A DNA stretch of 7,640 bases from JBBQBQ01 sp038317685 (GTDB lineage: Bacteria; Desulfobacterota; Desulfuromonadia; Desulfuromonadales; DDH964). The notes below the pieces were generated by a model. It searched no databases. It was given only the letters and a program-made list of their open reading frames with translations, and was not told the DNA's origin. Position numbers and translations under genes: made by a program. The stretch spans positions 1 to 7,640 of the forward strand of contig JBBQBQ010000174.1 of the NCBI GenBank assembly GCA_038317685.1. The letters run 5' to 3'. Shown here one piece after another: positions 1 to 6,465 of this stretch. Position 1 is the stretch's first letter. Every line of letters starts with the position of its first letter.

Positions 1-70
1 GATGAATCTGGCCAAGCTCCTCAAGCTGGAGGTGCCGGCAAAATACCAGAAATGGGTGGCCGGTTGCTGA
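1..70 (+). CDS. 3' end of an unidentified upstream gene (partial)
   Basis: An open frame enters from the left edge and stops with TGA at 68-70. It gives about 22 residues ending in KYQKWVAGC. An ATG lies at 2-4, but with no upstream sequence it cannot be judged as a start, and a real 22-residue protein is unlikely. I read it as the C-terminus of a longer protein. The next gene begins 45 bases downstream on the same strand with its own ribosome binding site and no terminator between, so the two are probably co-transcribed. I do not recognise the family from this tail. Confidence 0.5.
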   Translation, partial: MNLAKLLKLEVPAKYQKWVAGC

Positions 71-104
71 CCAGAGTCAGTTTGCAGTTCTTCGCATCAC
101 CACC

Positions 105-109
105 AGGAG
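105..109 (+). promoter_or_regulatory. ribosome binding site that sets a GTG start
   Basis: AGGAG lies six bases before the GTG at 116-118. No ATG in this frame lies close to a comparable site, so this motif is the main reason to begin the MmgE/PrpD gene with GTG. Confidence 0.7.
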
Positions 110-115
110 TTTGAC

Positions 116-1453
116 GTGTCCATTGCCCGTTATCTGAGCCAACTGGTCCAGGATCTCGCCAACCGCCCGGTCGTCGCCGGGGACCGGGCGCTGGCGCGCC
201 AGCATCTGCTCGACGGGATCGCCGCCGGGTTGATCGGCAGCGCCAATCCGGTCGGCCGGGGGTTGCGGGACGTCTGCCAAATCGCGCCCTCGGGGAACTT
301 CGGCCTTCCTGATGCCGCCATGCTCTGGGCCTTCTGCATCAATGCCTCGGTCCTCGAGGATGGGTCGAAGGAAGGCGCCTGCCACCCGGCGGCAGCGGTC
401 TTACCGGTCCTGCTGGCGACCGCGGGAGGAGCGAGTTGGGAGATTGCCGACCGGGCGATTCTAGCCGGCTATGAGGTCATGGTCCGTCTCGCCCGGGTTG
501 GTAACCCGCACTTCACTCTCAAGGGGTTTCATCCCACGGCGATCGTGGCCCCCTTTGGTGCTGCGGCCACTCTGGCGGTGTTGCAAGGTTACGATGCAAA
601 GCGGACCGAGCAGGCCTTGTGCCTGGCGGCCCAGGGGGGCGCCGGTTTGATGGCGGCCTTCAAGTGCGGACCCAGTCAACCGTTGCAGGTGGCCTGGTCG
701 GTGCGAAACGGGGTCCTGGCCGGGCTGTTGGCCGGGCAAGGACAGGCCGGCTACCAACAGATTTTCGAAGAAGGATTCTACCCGGCGTACCTGTCCCGCG
801 AACTGATAACTGCCGTCGATGCTCCATTAACGCATGGCCTGGCCATCCGGGGGAGCTACCTGAAACCTTACCCTGGTTGCCGCCACCTCCATTCGTCGCT
901 TGATGCCCTGACGGCGATCATCGAGCGGGAGGGCCTGAGCGCGGATCAGGTCCAAAGCATTCGGGTAGGAACCTATCAGACGGCGGTCGATACGGAAATT
1001 CATCATCTCCACAGCCGCGGCGATGCCTATTTCAACCTTTCCTATGCGATTGCGGCCAGGCTGGTCCTGGGTCACTGCGATTACGACGCCTTTGAAGAAA
1101 AGCATTTCGACAATCCGCAGATTCGAACACTGATGGATCAGGTGGCTGTGGCCGTCGCTCCGGACCTGAACGGGCTTTATCCCGGGAAACGGGCTTCACG
1201 GGTCGAAATCCTGACCAACGACCAACGGGTCCTGACCGAGGAAGTGCTGATCGCCCGGGGCGAACCCGAAAACCCGTTGCCGGTTGCCTTTACCCGCAGC
1301 AAATTTTGCAATGCCGCCGCCGGACATCTGTCGGCGACCGAGCAGGCGCGGATCGAATCGGTCCTCGAAGCCAGTCCTCCGGTCCCGGCCGAAGTCTTCG
1401 CCAACCTCATCAAACGTCTTATCACCATGCAGGGGTCCAACAATGCAGCCTGA
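116..1453 (+). CDS. MmgE/PrpD family protein (2-methylcitrate dehydratase / cis-aconitate decarboxylase-like)
   Basis: The 445-residue product has the usual length of the MmgE/PrpD family, cytoplasmic enzymes that dehydrate, decarboxylate or epimerise small polycarboxylic acids (2-methylcitrate dehydratase, cis-aconitate decarboxylase, iminodisuccinate epimerase). Visible signatures are an acidic/His segment at 81-91 (ED...HP), KGFHPTA at 136-142, a Lys in AFKCGPSQ at 181-188 and KPYPGCRHLH at 250-259. By eye these match the Asp, His, Lys and His active-site positions described for cis-aconitate decarboxylase. The family does not fix the substrate. There is no signal peptide or membrane segment. 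The GTG start is chosen from the AGGAG six bases upstream. The last 11 bases overlap the next gene, suggesting translational coupling to the mutase. A role in hydrating or dehydrating an intermediate of the same pathway is inference. Confidence 0.85.
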   Translation: MSIARYLSQLVQDLANRPVVAGDRALARQHLLDGIAAGLIGSANPVGRGLRDVCQIAPSGNFGLPDAAMLWAFCINASVLEDGSKEGACHPAAAVLPVLLATAGGASWEIADRAILAGYEVMVRLARVGNPHFTLKGFHPTAIVAPFGAAATLAVLQGYDAKRTEQALCLAAQGGAGLMAAFKCGPSQPLQVAWSVRNGVLAGLLAGQGQAGYQQIFEEGFYPAYLSRELITAVDAPLTHGLAIRGSYLKPYPGCRHLHSSLDALTAIIEREGLSADQVQSIRVGTYQTAVDTEIHHLHSRGDAYFNLSYAIAARLVLGHCDYDAFEEKHFDNPQIRTLMDQVAVAVAPDLNGLYPGKRASRVEILTNDQRVLTEEVLIARGEPENPLPVAFTRSKFCNAAAGHLSATEQARIESVLEASPPVPAEVFANLIKRLITMQGSNNAA

Positions 1454-2069
1454 CGATTGGAAGGATCTGTTAGCCACCGACCAACGGAAGCGGGGCCGCC
1501 GCAAGGAGGTCTTCCGTACCGATTCAAACATTGAAATCGCCGACGTCTATAACCAGCAGGAATTGGGCAAGGCCGGATTCGACCCGGACCGCGATCTGGG
1601 CCAGCCGGGACAGTACCCCTACACGCGGGGGATCTACCCCGGCATGTACCGCGGCGAGTTCTGGGCCATGGGACAGTACGCCGGCTTCGGCAACCCCGAG
1701 GCGACCAACGAACGCTTCAAATATCTGATTTCCAAAGGGCAGACGGCCCTGGCCCTGGCCCTCGATCTGCCGACCCAACTGGGTCTCGAATCGGACCATG
1801 AACTGGCCGACGGCGAGGTCGGCAAGGCCGGAGTGGCGATCAATTCGCTGCGCGACATGGAAGCGATCTTCGCCGGCATCCCCATCGACCAGACGCGGCA
1901 GATCTTCACCACCGCCAACGCCATCGGACCGATCATGCTGGCCCTGTTTCTGGCTCTCGGCGAGAAGCAGGGGACCGACCCGAGCAACTTCTGCGTGGTG
2001 CTGCAGAACGATATTCTCAAAGAATACGTGGCCCGCGGCACCTACATCTTTCCGCCCACCCCTCATTGA
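1443..2069 (+). CDS. acyl-CoA mutase large subunit, N-terminal part (methylmalonyl-CoA mutase family), frameshifted
   Basis: This is the first 207 residues of a methylmalonyl-CoA-mutase-type TIM-barrel subunit, before the frame ends at TGA 2067-2069. Family landmarks are YPYTRGIYPGMY at 58-69, QYAGFG at 78-83, DLPTQLG at 108-114, GEVGKAGVAI at 124-133 and QNDILKEY at 188-195, running to TYIFPPTP. Aligned from memory to the Propionibacterium enzyme, Tyr79 equals Tyr89 and Arg198 equals Arg207, the pair that goes with a carboxylated substrate. Arg82, Thr85 and Arg87 are replaced by Glu72, Ala75 and Gly77. The ATG at 1443 overlaps the upstream gene by 11 bases and follows AGGGG at 1431-1435. The rest of the protein continues in another frame from about 2060, so this is half of one gene of about 552 codons, typical for a split mutase whose B12 domain is a separate chain. 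Confidence 0.85.
   Translation: MQPDDWKDLLATDQRKRGRRKEVFRTDSNIEIADVYNQQELGKAGFDPDRDLGQPGQYPYTRGIYPGMYRGEFWAMGQYAGFGNPEATNERFKYLISKGQTALALALDLPTQLGLESDHELADGEVGKAGVAINSLRDMEAIFAGIPIDQTRQIFTTANAIGPIMLALFLALGEKQGTDPSNFCVVLQNDILKEYVARGTYIFPPTPH
2059..2062 (+). other. frameshift site in the mutase gene (one base missing in a C run)
   Basis: The family consensus across this point is TYIFPP-x-P-S-(M/L)-(K/R). The upstream frame gives TYIFPPTP and then His-stop. The -1 frame gives PSLKF and runs on through the rest of the mutase. Adding one C to the four-C run restores an uninterrupted reading with nothing lost. A one-base deletion in a homopolymer, biological or from sequencing, explains it fully. 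Confidence 0.85.
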
Positions 2070-3100
2070 AGTTCGCCATCGACGCGGTGGAATACTGCAC
2101 CCAGCATCACCCCCACTTCAAGCCGATCGTGGTCTGCGGCTCGCATATGCGCCAGGGGGGCGCCACCGCGGTGCAGGAGGTGGCCTTTTCCCTCTCCAAT
2201 GCCCAGGCCTATATCGACGAGGCGGTGAGCCGCGGACTCGACGTCGATGCCTTCGCCCCCTCTCTCGAATGTCAGTTGTCGGTGCCGATGAACCTTTTCG
2301 AGGAAGCCAGCAAGTACCGGGCCTTCCGTCGCATGTGGGCACGCATGCTCAAGGAGCGCTACGGGGCCAAGAACCCGGCCAGCATGCAGTGCTTCATCCG
2401 CGTTTTTACCACCGGCTACACCATGACCGAGCAGCAGCCGATGAATAACATCGTCAGGGTCACCATCGAGGCCCTCGGCGCGCTCCTCGGGGGGGTCCAG
2501 AGCCTTTCCTGCAGCGCCATGGACGAGGTCATCTCGATCCCGACCAAGGAGGCGGCGGAGGTGGCCCTGATGACCCAGCACATCTTGGCCAACGAGACCG
2601 GCATCGCCGATGTGGTCGATCCCCTCGGCGGTTCCTACTATGTCGAGGCCCTGACCAACCGCATCGAACACGAGGCCCTGGAGGTCATGGCGGAGATCGC
2701 CGCCAAGGGCGGGGCCCAGCAGGCCATCGAGCAGGGGGTCTACCAGAACCATTGCCGCAAGGGCGCCAGCGAATATCAGGAGCAGATCGAAAGCGGCCAG
2801 CGGGTCATCGTCGGCGTCAACAAGTTCACCAGCAGCGACAACAAGGTCGAGGCCCAATGTTTCAAGACCGAGGACGGGGTTCAGGAGCGGATCATCGCCA
2901 ACCTCCAGGAGCTGCGCGCCGAACGCGATCCGGCCCTGGTCGAAGCGGCCCTGGCGCGACTCGAGCGCGAAGTGCGGGCCGGCCAGAACTCGGTTCCGGC
3001 GCTGATCGAATGCGCCAAGGCCTACGCGACCATCGGTGAGATGTGCAAGGTGCTCGGTGGTATTTGGGGCTATTACCAGGAAGGCGTGTCATGGACGTGA
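2066..3100 (+). CDS. acyl-CoA mutase large subunit, C-terminal part (continuation after frameshift)
   Basis: This 344-residue frame continues the mutase barrel and ends at TGA 3098-3100. Landmarks by residue of this frame are GSHMRQGGAT at 25-34 with His27 equal to the active-site His244, GLDVDAFAPSL at 57-67, and further down NNIVRV, GGVQSL, VDPLGGSYYVEALT and GVNKF, all standard for the family. Departures from methylmalonyl-CoA mutase are Ser for Tyr243, Ser for Arg283, and RVFTTG where HSQTSG is expected, so Phe replaces Gln330. The frame could formally begin with TTG at 2066, but the bases before it are C-rich and carry no ribosome binding site, so it is not an independent gene. Its last 10 bases overlap the next gene. 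With the first part it makes about 552 residues, the expected large-subunit length, acting with the downstream cobalamin-binding chain. Confidence 0.85.
   Translation: MKFAIDAVEYCTQHHPHFKPIVVCGSHMRQGGATAVQEVAFSLSNAQAYIDEAVSRGLDVDAFAPSLECQLSVPMNLFEEASKYRAFRRMWARMLKERYGAKNPASMQCFIRVFTTGYTMTEQQPMNNIVRVTIEALGALLGGVQSLSCSAMDEVISIPTKEAAEVALMTQHILANETGIADVVDPLGGSYYVEALTNRIEHEALEVMAEIAAKGGAQQAIEQGVYQNHCRKGASEYQEQIESGQRVIVGVNKFTSSDNKVEAQCFKTEDGVQERIIANLQELRAERDPALVEAALARLEREVRAGQNSVPALIECAKAYATIGEMCKVLGGIWGYYQEGVSWT
3078..3084 (+). promoter_or_regulatory. ribosome binding site of the B12/DUF35 fusion gene
   Basis: AGGAAGG lies inside the mutase coding region, six bases before the ATG at 3091. It favours that start over any upstream codon of the same frame and fits coupled translation of the two mutase subunits. 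Confidence 0.65.
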
Positions 3101-3903
3101 ATCAGACGGAGAAGAAGATTCGGGTGCTGATGGCCAAGATTGGGCTGGATGGGCATAACCGCGGGGTCTATGTCGTTTCCCACGGCCTGCGCAAGGCGGG
3201 CTTTGAAGTCATCTACACCGGTCTGCGGCAGACCCCGGCGATGGTCGCCAAGATTGCGGTGGAGGAAGACGTCGACGTCATCGGCATTTCTTCGATGGTC
3301 GGTGCCCATCTGTCGATCGTCGCCAAGCTCAAGGCCGAACTGGAGAAACTGGAGGCCGATGATATCGCCATCACCATCGGCGGCATCATCCCCAAGGACG
3401 ATTACGAGAAGCTCCTGAGTCTGGGGGTCCGCAGGGTATTCCCGACCGGGACCGAAGTCCGGGAGATCGCGACTTTTCTGGCCACCCTCAGGGAAGAGCC
3501 GGTCTGGACTTGCGAGGTCCCGGGCAGTCTGGCCGGACCGTCCCTCCAGCAATTGCGTCTGCAAGGGACGCACTGTTCCGTTTGCGGCAAGACCTTCTAC
3601 CCCAAACGGAAGAATTGTCCCCACTGCCTCGATGAGATCGGGGTTGCCGCGGTGCCTTTGGCCCGGACCGGGACGCTGGTCAGCAGCCACATCTCCAGCG
3701 CCGCGCCGGAAGGATTCAGCGCCCCTCACGCCCAGGGCTACGTCCAGCTCGATGACGGCGGGCCGAGCATTTTCACCCTCCTCGCCGATTTCGAGGGCGT
3801 CGATCTCCAGGCCGGGCAGGCGATGGAGCTCAAGTGCGTGGAGCAGCGGCGGGATGCCAACGGCGCCGGCATAGTCGGCTACCGCTTCCGGCCCAAGGCC
3901 TGA
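3091..3903 (+). CDS. cobalamin-binding mutase small subunit fused to a DUF35 zinc-ribbon/OB-fold domain
   Basis: The 270-residue product joins two domains. Residues about 9-136 are a B12-binding Rossmann domain of the mutase type: Lys16, then DGHNRG at 20-25 carrying the DxHxxG motif whose His ligates cobalt, ISSM at 66-69 and GGIIP at 97-101. Residues about 140-270 are a DUF35 domain: a rubredoxin-like zinc ribbon with Cys162-x2-Cys165 and Cys176-x2-Cys179, followed by an OB-fold that often assists SCP2-type thiolases or binds acyl-CoA. A lone mutase small subunit is about 130-140 residues, so this chain is twice as long. The join (LREEPVWTCEVPG) is in one unbroken frame and both halves look intact. 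The gene overlaps the mutase large subunit by 10 bases and precedes a thiolase by 31. It presumably supplies B12 to the mutase and the DUF35 partner to the thiolase; the second role is inferred from family precedent such as BbsA/BbsB. Confidence 0.9.
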   Translation: MDVNQTEKKIRVLMAKIGLDGHNRGVYVVSHGLRKAGFEVIYTGLRQTPAMVAKIAVEEDVDVIGISSMVGAHLSIVAKLKAELEKLEADDIAITIGGIIPKDDYEKLLSLGVRRVFPTGTEVREIATFLATLREEPVWTCEVPGSLAGPSLQQLRLQGTHCSVCGKTFYPKRKNCPHCLDEIGVAAVPLARTGTLVSSHISSAAPEGFSAPHAQGYVQLDDGGPSIFTLLADFEGVDLQAGQAMELKCVEQRRDANGAGIVGYRFRPKA

Positions 3904-3921
3904 ACCTGGCTCGAAATCATT

Positions 3922-3928
3922 AAAGGAG
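3922..3928 (+). promoter_or_regulatory. ribosome binding site that sets a TTG start
   Basis: AAAGGAG lies six bases before TTG at 3935-3937. The next in-frame ATG (3965) would remove the first beta strand (YVLGVAMNRFG) that thiolase-like proteins normally keep, so the site decides in favour of TTG. Confidence 0.75.
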
Positions 3929-3934
3929 TTTGCC

Positions 3935-5098
3935 TTGAAAGAGACCTACGTACTCGGTGTCGCCATGAACCGGTTCGGCAAATATCAGGAGACGAGCCTC
4001 AAGGAACTGGCTTATGAGCCGATCTGGCAGGCCATTCGTGATTCTCAGGTCGATCCGCACCAGATCGACATCGCCTTTGTCGGCAATGCCTACGGCGGCA
4101 TCCTCCAGGGCCAGGAATCGATCCGGGGCCAGGGGATCATGCGGGAAGCCGGCATCACCGGCATCCCGATCATCAACGTGGAGAACGCCTGCGCCTCGGG
4201 CTCGACCGCCTTTTACCTGGCTCACCGGGCGGTCGCCTCGGGCCAGGCCCGGCTGGCGTTGGTGGTGGGGGTGGAAAAACTCTTCTGCGGCGATACCCCG
4301 ACCAGCCTCAAGGCCCTCGCCACCTCAACCGACGTGGCCGTCGAGGGGCAGATGGGGATGGTCTTCTCCGGCATCTACGCCATGCGGTTTCGCCAGCATA
4401 TGGTGAAGTACGGGATCACCCACGAGCAGTTGGCGCAGGTCGCGGCCAAGAACCATTTCCACGGCTCCCTCAATCCCCACTCCCAATACCAGAAAGCCAG
4501 GAGCGTCGAAGAGATTCTCGCGTCGCGGATGATCGCAGATCCGATCACCCTGCTGATGTGCTGCCCTCTTGGGGATGGCGCCGCCGCCTGTCTGATCGGT
4601 GATCGGGAGCTGGCCAAACAGATGGGAAAACGGCCGGTCAAAGTCGGCGCCAGCGTCCTCGGCAGCTTTGACATCAGCGGCCGCCAGACCCTCTCCATCG
4701 CCAACCGCACCGCCCAGAAAGCCTATGTCGAGGCAGGGGTGACAGCCAGGGAGGTCCAGGTCGCCGAGGTTCACGACGCGGTAGCGCCGATCGAACTCTA
4801 CCTCTACGAAGAACTTGGCTTCTGCGGTCCTGGTGAAAGCGGCCGGATGATGGACGAGCGGGCCACCTGGTTCGACGGCCGCCTCCCGGTCAACACCTCC
4901 GGCGGCCTGACCGCCAAGGGCCATCCAGCTGGTGCCACCGGGATTGCCCAGGTCGCCGAGATTGCCTGGCAAATGCGGGGAGAAGCCGGCAAACGCCAGA
5001 TGCCGTCGCTGCCGAATGTCGGTTTGACGGAAAACGGCGGGGGCAACATGGCCGGTGAGACGGCGGTGGTGGCCGTCAATATTCTGCAAGGCGAGTGA
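3935..5098 (+). CDS. SCP2-type thiolase family protein
   Basis: The 387-residue product has the normal length of SCP2-type (lipid-transfer) thiolases, which cleave 3-oxoacyl-CoA with CoA or run the reverse condensation. Cys86 in NVENACASGS is the expected acylated cysteine. HDAVAP at 280-285 and GHPAGATG at 329-336 supply the usual histidines. Near the C-terminus, where degradative thiolases carry a second cysteine in CxGGG, this protein reads ENGGG (366-370), with Glu at the cysteine position. That is a family difference rather than damage, since the frame is intact. Thiolases of this branch commonly sit beside and depend on a DUF35 protein; here the DUF35 domain is on the product of the gene just upstream. 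The pair recalls BbsA/BbsB of benzylsuccinate degradation, but I cannot assign the substrate. The start is TTG with AAAGGAG upstream. Confidence 0.88.
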   Translation: MKETYVLGVAMNRFGKYQETSLKELAYEPIWQAIRDSQVDPHQIDIAFVGNAYGGILQGQESIRGQGIMREAGITGIPIINVENACASGSTAFYLAHRAVASGQARLALVVGVEKLFCGDTPTSLKALATSTDVAVEGQMGMVFSGIYAMRFRQHMVKYGITHEQLAQVAAKNHFHGSLNPHSQYQKARSVEEILASRMIADPITLLMCCPLGDGAAACLIGDRELAKQMGKRPVKVGASVLGSFDISGRQTLSIANRTAQKAYVEAGVTAREVQVAEVHDAVAPIELYLYEELGFCGPGESGRMMDERATWFDGRLPVNTSGGLTAKGHPAGATGIAQVAEIAWQMRGEAGKRQMPSLPNVGLTENGGGNMAGETAVVAVNILQGE

Positions 5099-5152
5099 CC
5101 CCCGCCAGGGGAATCCATAAGCAATCAATTCCATCAATGTCCTGCAAGGAGC
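5076..5152 (+). repeat. imperfect direct repeat across the thiolase stop
   Basis: The 19 bases at 5076-5094, at the very end of the thiolase gene, match 15 of 19 bases at 5134-5152, the ribosome binding region of the next gene. The core CTGCAAGG is identical. The offset is 58 bases. It may be a decayed small duplication or chance. Confidence 0.3.
5146..5151 (+). promoter_or_regulatory. ribosome binding site choosing between two ATG codons
   Basis: AAGGAG lies six bases before ATG 5158. A second in-frame ATG at 5137 lies upstream of this site and has no good site of its own. The start at 5158 also gives the compact N-terminus usual for the family (about nine residues before GVRVLDLT). Confidence 0.7.
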
Positions 5153-5157
5153 ACAAC

Positions 5158-6402
5158 ATGTCGAAACCGATAAAAAAACCTCTGGAGGGGGTCCGCGTCC
5201 TCGACCTGACCGCCTGGCTGTCCGGTCCTTACACGACGGAAATCATGGCCCACCTCGGCGCCGAAGTGATCAAGATTGAAAAACATGATGGCGGTGACGC
5301 GGTCCGCAATAACGGCCCTTATTTCGGACCGAACGGGATCACTCTGAAACGGACCGACCCTCGGGAAATCTCCCTCTGCATCCTGAAACGATCACGAGGG
5401 AAGAAGAGCGTCTCCCTCAACCTCAAGTCGGAGGAGGGGAAAGCCATTCTGCGTCGGCTGGTTGCCAGCAGCGACATCGTGGCGGAAAATTTCCTGCCGG
5501 GAACAATGGAGAAACTCGGTTTCGGCTATGAAGTGCTGAAGCAGATCAAACCCGACATCATCCTTGGCTCCTGCTCCGGCTTCGGCCAGACTGGTCCTTA
5601 CAGCCAGTTGGCGGCCTTCGATCCGGTTGTCGAGGCGATGAGCGGGGTCATGGAGGTCACCGGCTACGCGGAGAACGCGCCGGTGCGACTCGGAGTCGCC
5701 GGCGGCGACCTGATCGCGGCCCTCTACCTCGCCATCGGTCTCCAGGCGGCCATGCGCTTCCGGGACCAGACGGGCAAGGGCCAGCATGTCGATGTCTCGA
5801 TGCTCGATTCTCTCTTCTCTTTCCTCATGGAAGAGAGCCTCGACGTCTTCCTCGACAACAACATCCCGATTCGTACCGGCAATCGCCGCCTGCGGCTGAC
5901 CCCCTTCAACTCCTACGAGTGCAAGGACGGCTATGCCGTGATCTGCAGCGCCGCCGACAGCCACTGGGTCGGACTCTGCAAAGCGATGGGTCGGGAGGAC
6001 CTGATCACTGATCCTCGCTGCGAGAAGCTTGACTTTCGCCAGGCCCATGCGGACTTCGTCGATGCGACCGTGGAGTCCTGGACCAAGACTTTGACCAAAA
6101 AAGAAGTGGTGGCGGCGGTGCGCAAGGCCGGGGTCGCTTCCGGCGAAGTGGCGACCATCCCCGAGGTCCTCAACGATCCTCAGCTCAAGTATCGGGGGAT
6201 GATCACCGATCTTTACCACCCGGAGTTCGGCAAGGTGAAGGGTGCCGTCGGCCACGATTTCCCCTTCCGGTTTAGTGACGCCGAAGTCGGATTCGATCTT
6301 CCCGGGGGCTATCTGGGAGCGCAGAACGAGGAAGTGCTCTGCGATATTCTCGGGTATTCCAAGGAAGAGGTCGCCAAGTTCAAGGAAAACGGGGTCATTT
6401 AA
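5158..6402 (+). CDS. family III CoA-transferase (CaiB/BaiF/Frc type)
   Basis: The 414-residue product has the family length. Enzymes of this family move CoA between acyl-CoA and a free acid through an aspartyl-CoA anhydride mechanism. The N-terminus reads LEGVRVLDLTAWLSGP, then GAEVIKIEK at 34-42, KSVSLNLKSEEG at 83-94 and AENFLPG at 109-115. Asp184 in AGGDLIAALY aligns with the catalytic Asp169 of formyl-CoA transferase (GALGDSNSG region). A later GKGQHVDVSMLD (207-218) and the C-terminal GEVATIPEVLNDPQ segment complete the fold. It is cytoplasmic and usually a homodimer with interlaced chains, or a heterodimer as in BbsEF. Only one copy is visible, so a homodimer is simplest. It most likely activates the pathway's acid using a CoA donor such as succinyl-CoA; both donor and acceptor are inference. 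It starts 59 bases after the thiolase stop. Confidence 0.92.
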   Translation: MSKPIKKPLEGVRVLDLTAWLSGPYTTEIMAHLGAEVIKIEKHDGGDAVRNNGPYFGPNGITLKRTDPREISLCILKRSRGKKSVSLNLKSEEGKAILRRLVASSDIVAENFLPGTMEKLGFGYEVLKQIKPDIILGSCSGFGQTGPYSQLAAFDPVVEAMSGVMEVTGYAENAPVRLGVAGGDLIAALYLAIGLQAAMRFRDQTGKGQHVDVSMLDSLFSFLMEESLDVFLDNNIPIRTGNRRLRLTPFNSYECKDGYAVICSAADSHWVGLCKAMGREDLITDPRCEKLDFRQAHADFVDATVESWTKTLTKKEVVAAVRKAGVASGEVATIPEVLNDPQLKYRGMITDLYHPEFGKVKGAVGHDFPFRFSDAEVGFDLPGGYLGAQNEEVLCDILGYSKEEVAKFKENGVI

Positions 6403-6411
6403 CCGCATCCC

Positions 6412-6436
6412 CCCGGTCCGCCAGGACGGAACCGGG
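6412..6436 (+). other. GC-rich hairpin between the CoA-transferase and the flavoenzyme gene
   Basis: CCCGGTCCG (6412-6420) can pair with CGG-A-ACCGGG (6427-6436), nine pairs with one bulged A and a six-base loop. It starts nine bases after the stop codon. No T run follows, so it does not look like an intrinsic terminator. It could be an mRNA processing or stabilising element that sets relative expression of the genes on either side. Confidence 0.4.
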
Positions 6437-6452
6437 TCCGGGCTGAATTGCC

Positions 6453-6458
6453 AAGGAG
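6453..6458 (+). promoter_or_regulatory. ribosome binding site of the flavoenzyme gene
   Basis: AAGGAG lies seven bases before ATG 6466, supporting that start and continued translation after the intergenic hairpin. Confidence 0.7.
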
Positions 6459-6465
6459 ATCGATT

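Noticed and set aside
2..70. A free-standing 22-residue gene starting at ATG 2
   Set aside because: It touches the window edge, has no visible upstream signal, and reads like the tail of a longer protein.
71..115. A promoter between the upstream gene and the MmgE/PrpD gene
   Set aside because: No convincing -35/-10 pair could be seen in 45 bases; the gap is better explained as an intra-operon spacer with a ribosome binding site.
2050..2071. Programmed -1 ribosomal frameshifting in the mutase
   Set aside because: A -1 shift would give the right protein, but the site has no proper slippery heptamer in the zero frame (codons ccg ccc acc cct) and no obvious downstream stimulator. Loss of one C from a run is simpler.
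2066..3100. The C-terminal mutase part as a separate gene starting at TTG 2066
   Set aside because: There is no ribosome binding site in the C-rich bases before it, and the break falls in the middle of the conserved barrel, not at a domain border.
1443..3903. Ordinary methylmalonyl-CoA mutase for propionate metabolism
   Set aside because: Multiple substrate/CoA-contact residues are changed, the B12 chain carries an extra DUF35 domain, and no epimerase, carboxylase or GTPase chaperone gene is visible nearby.
5099..5111. CCCC-loop-GGGG hairpin right after the thiolase stop as a terminator
   Set aside because: Only four base pairs with a five-base loop and no T tract; too weak to support.
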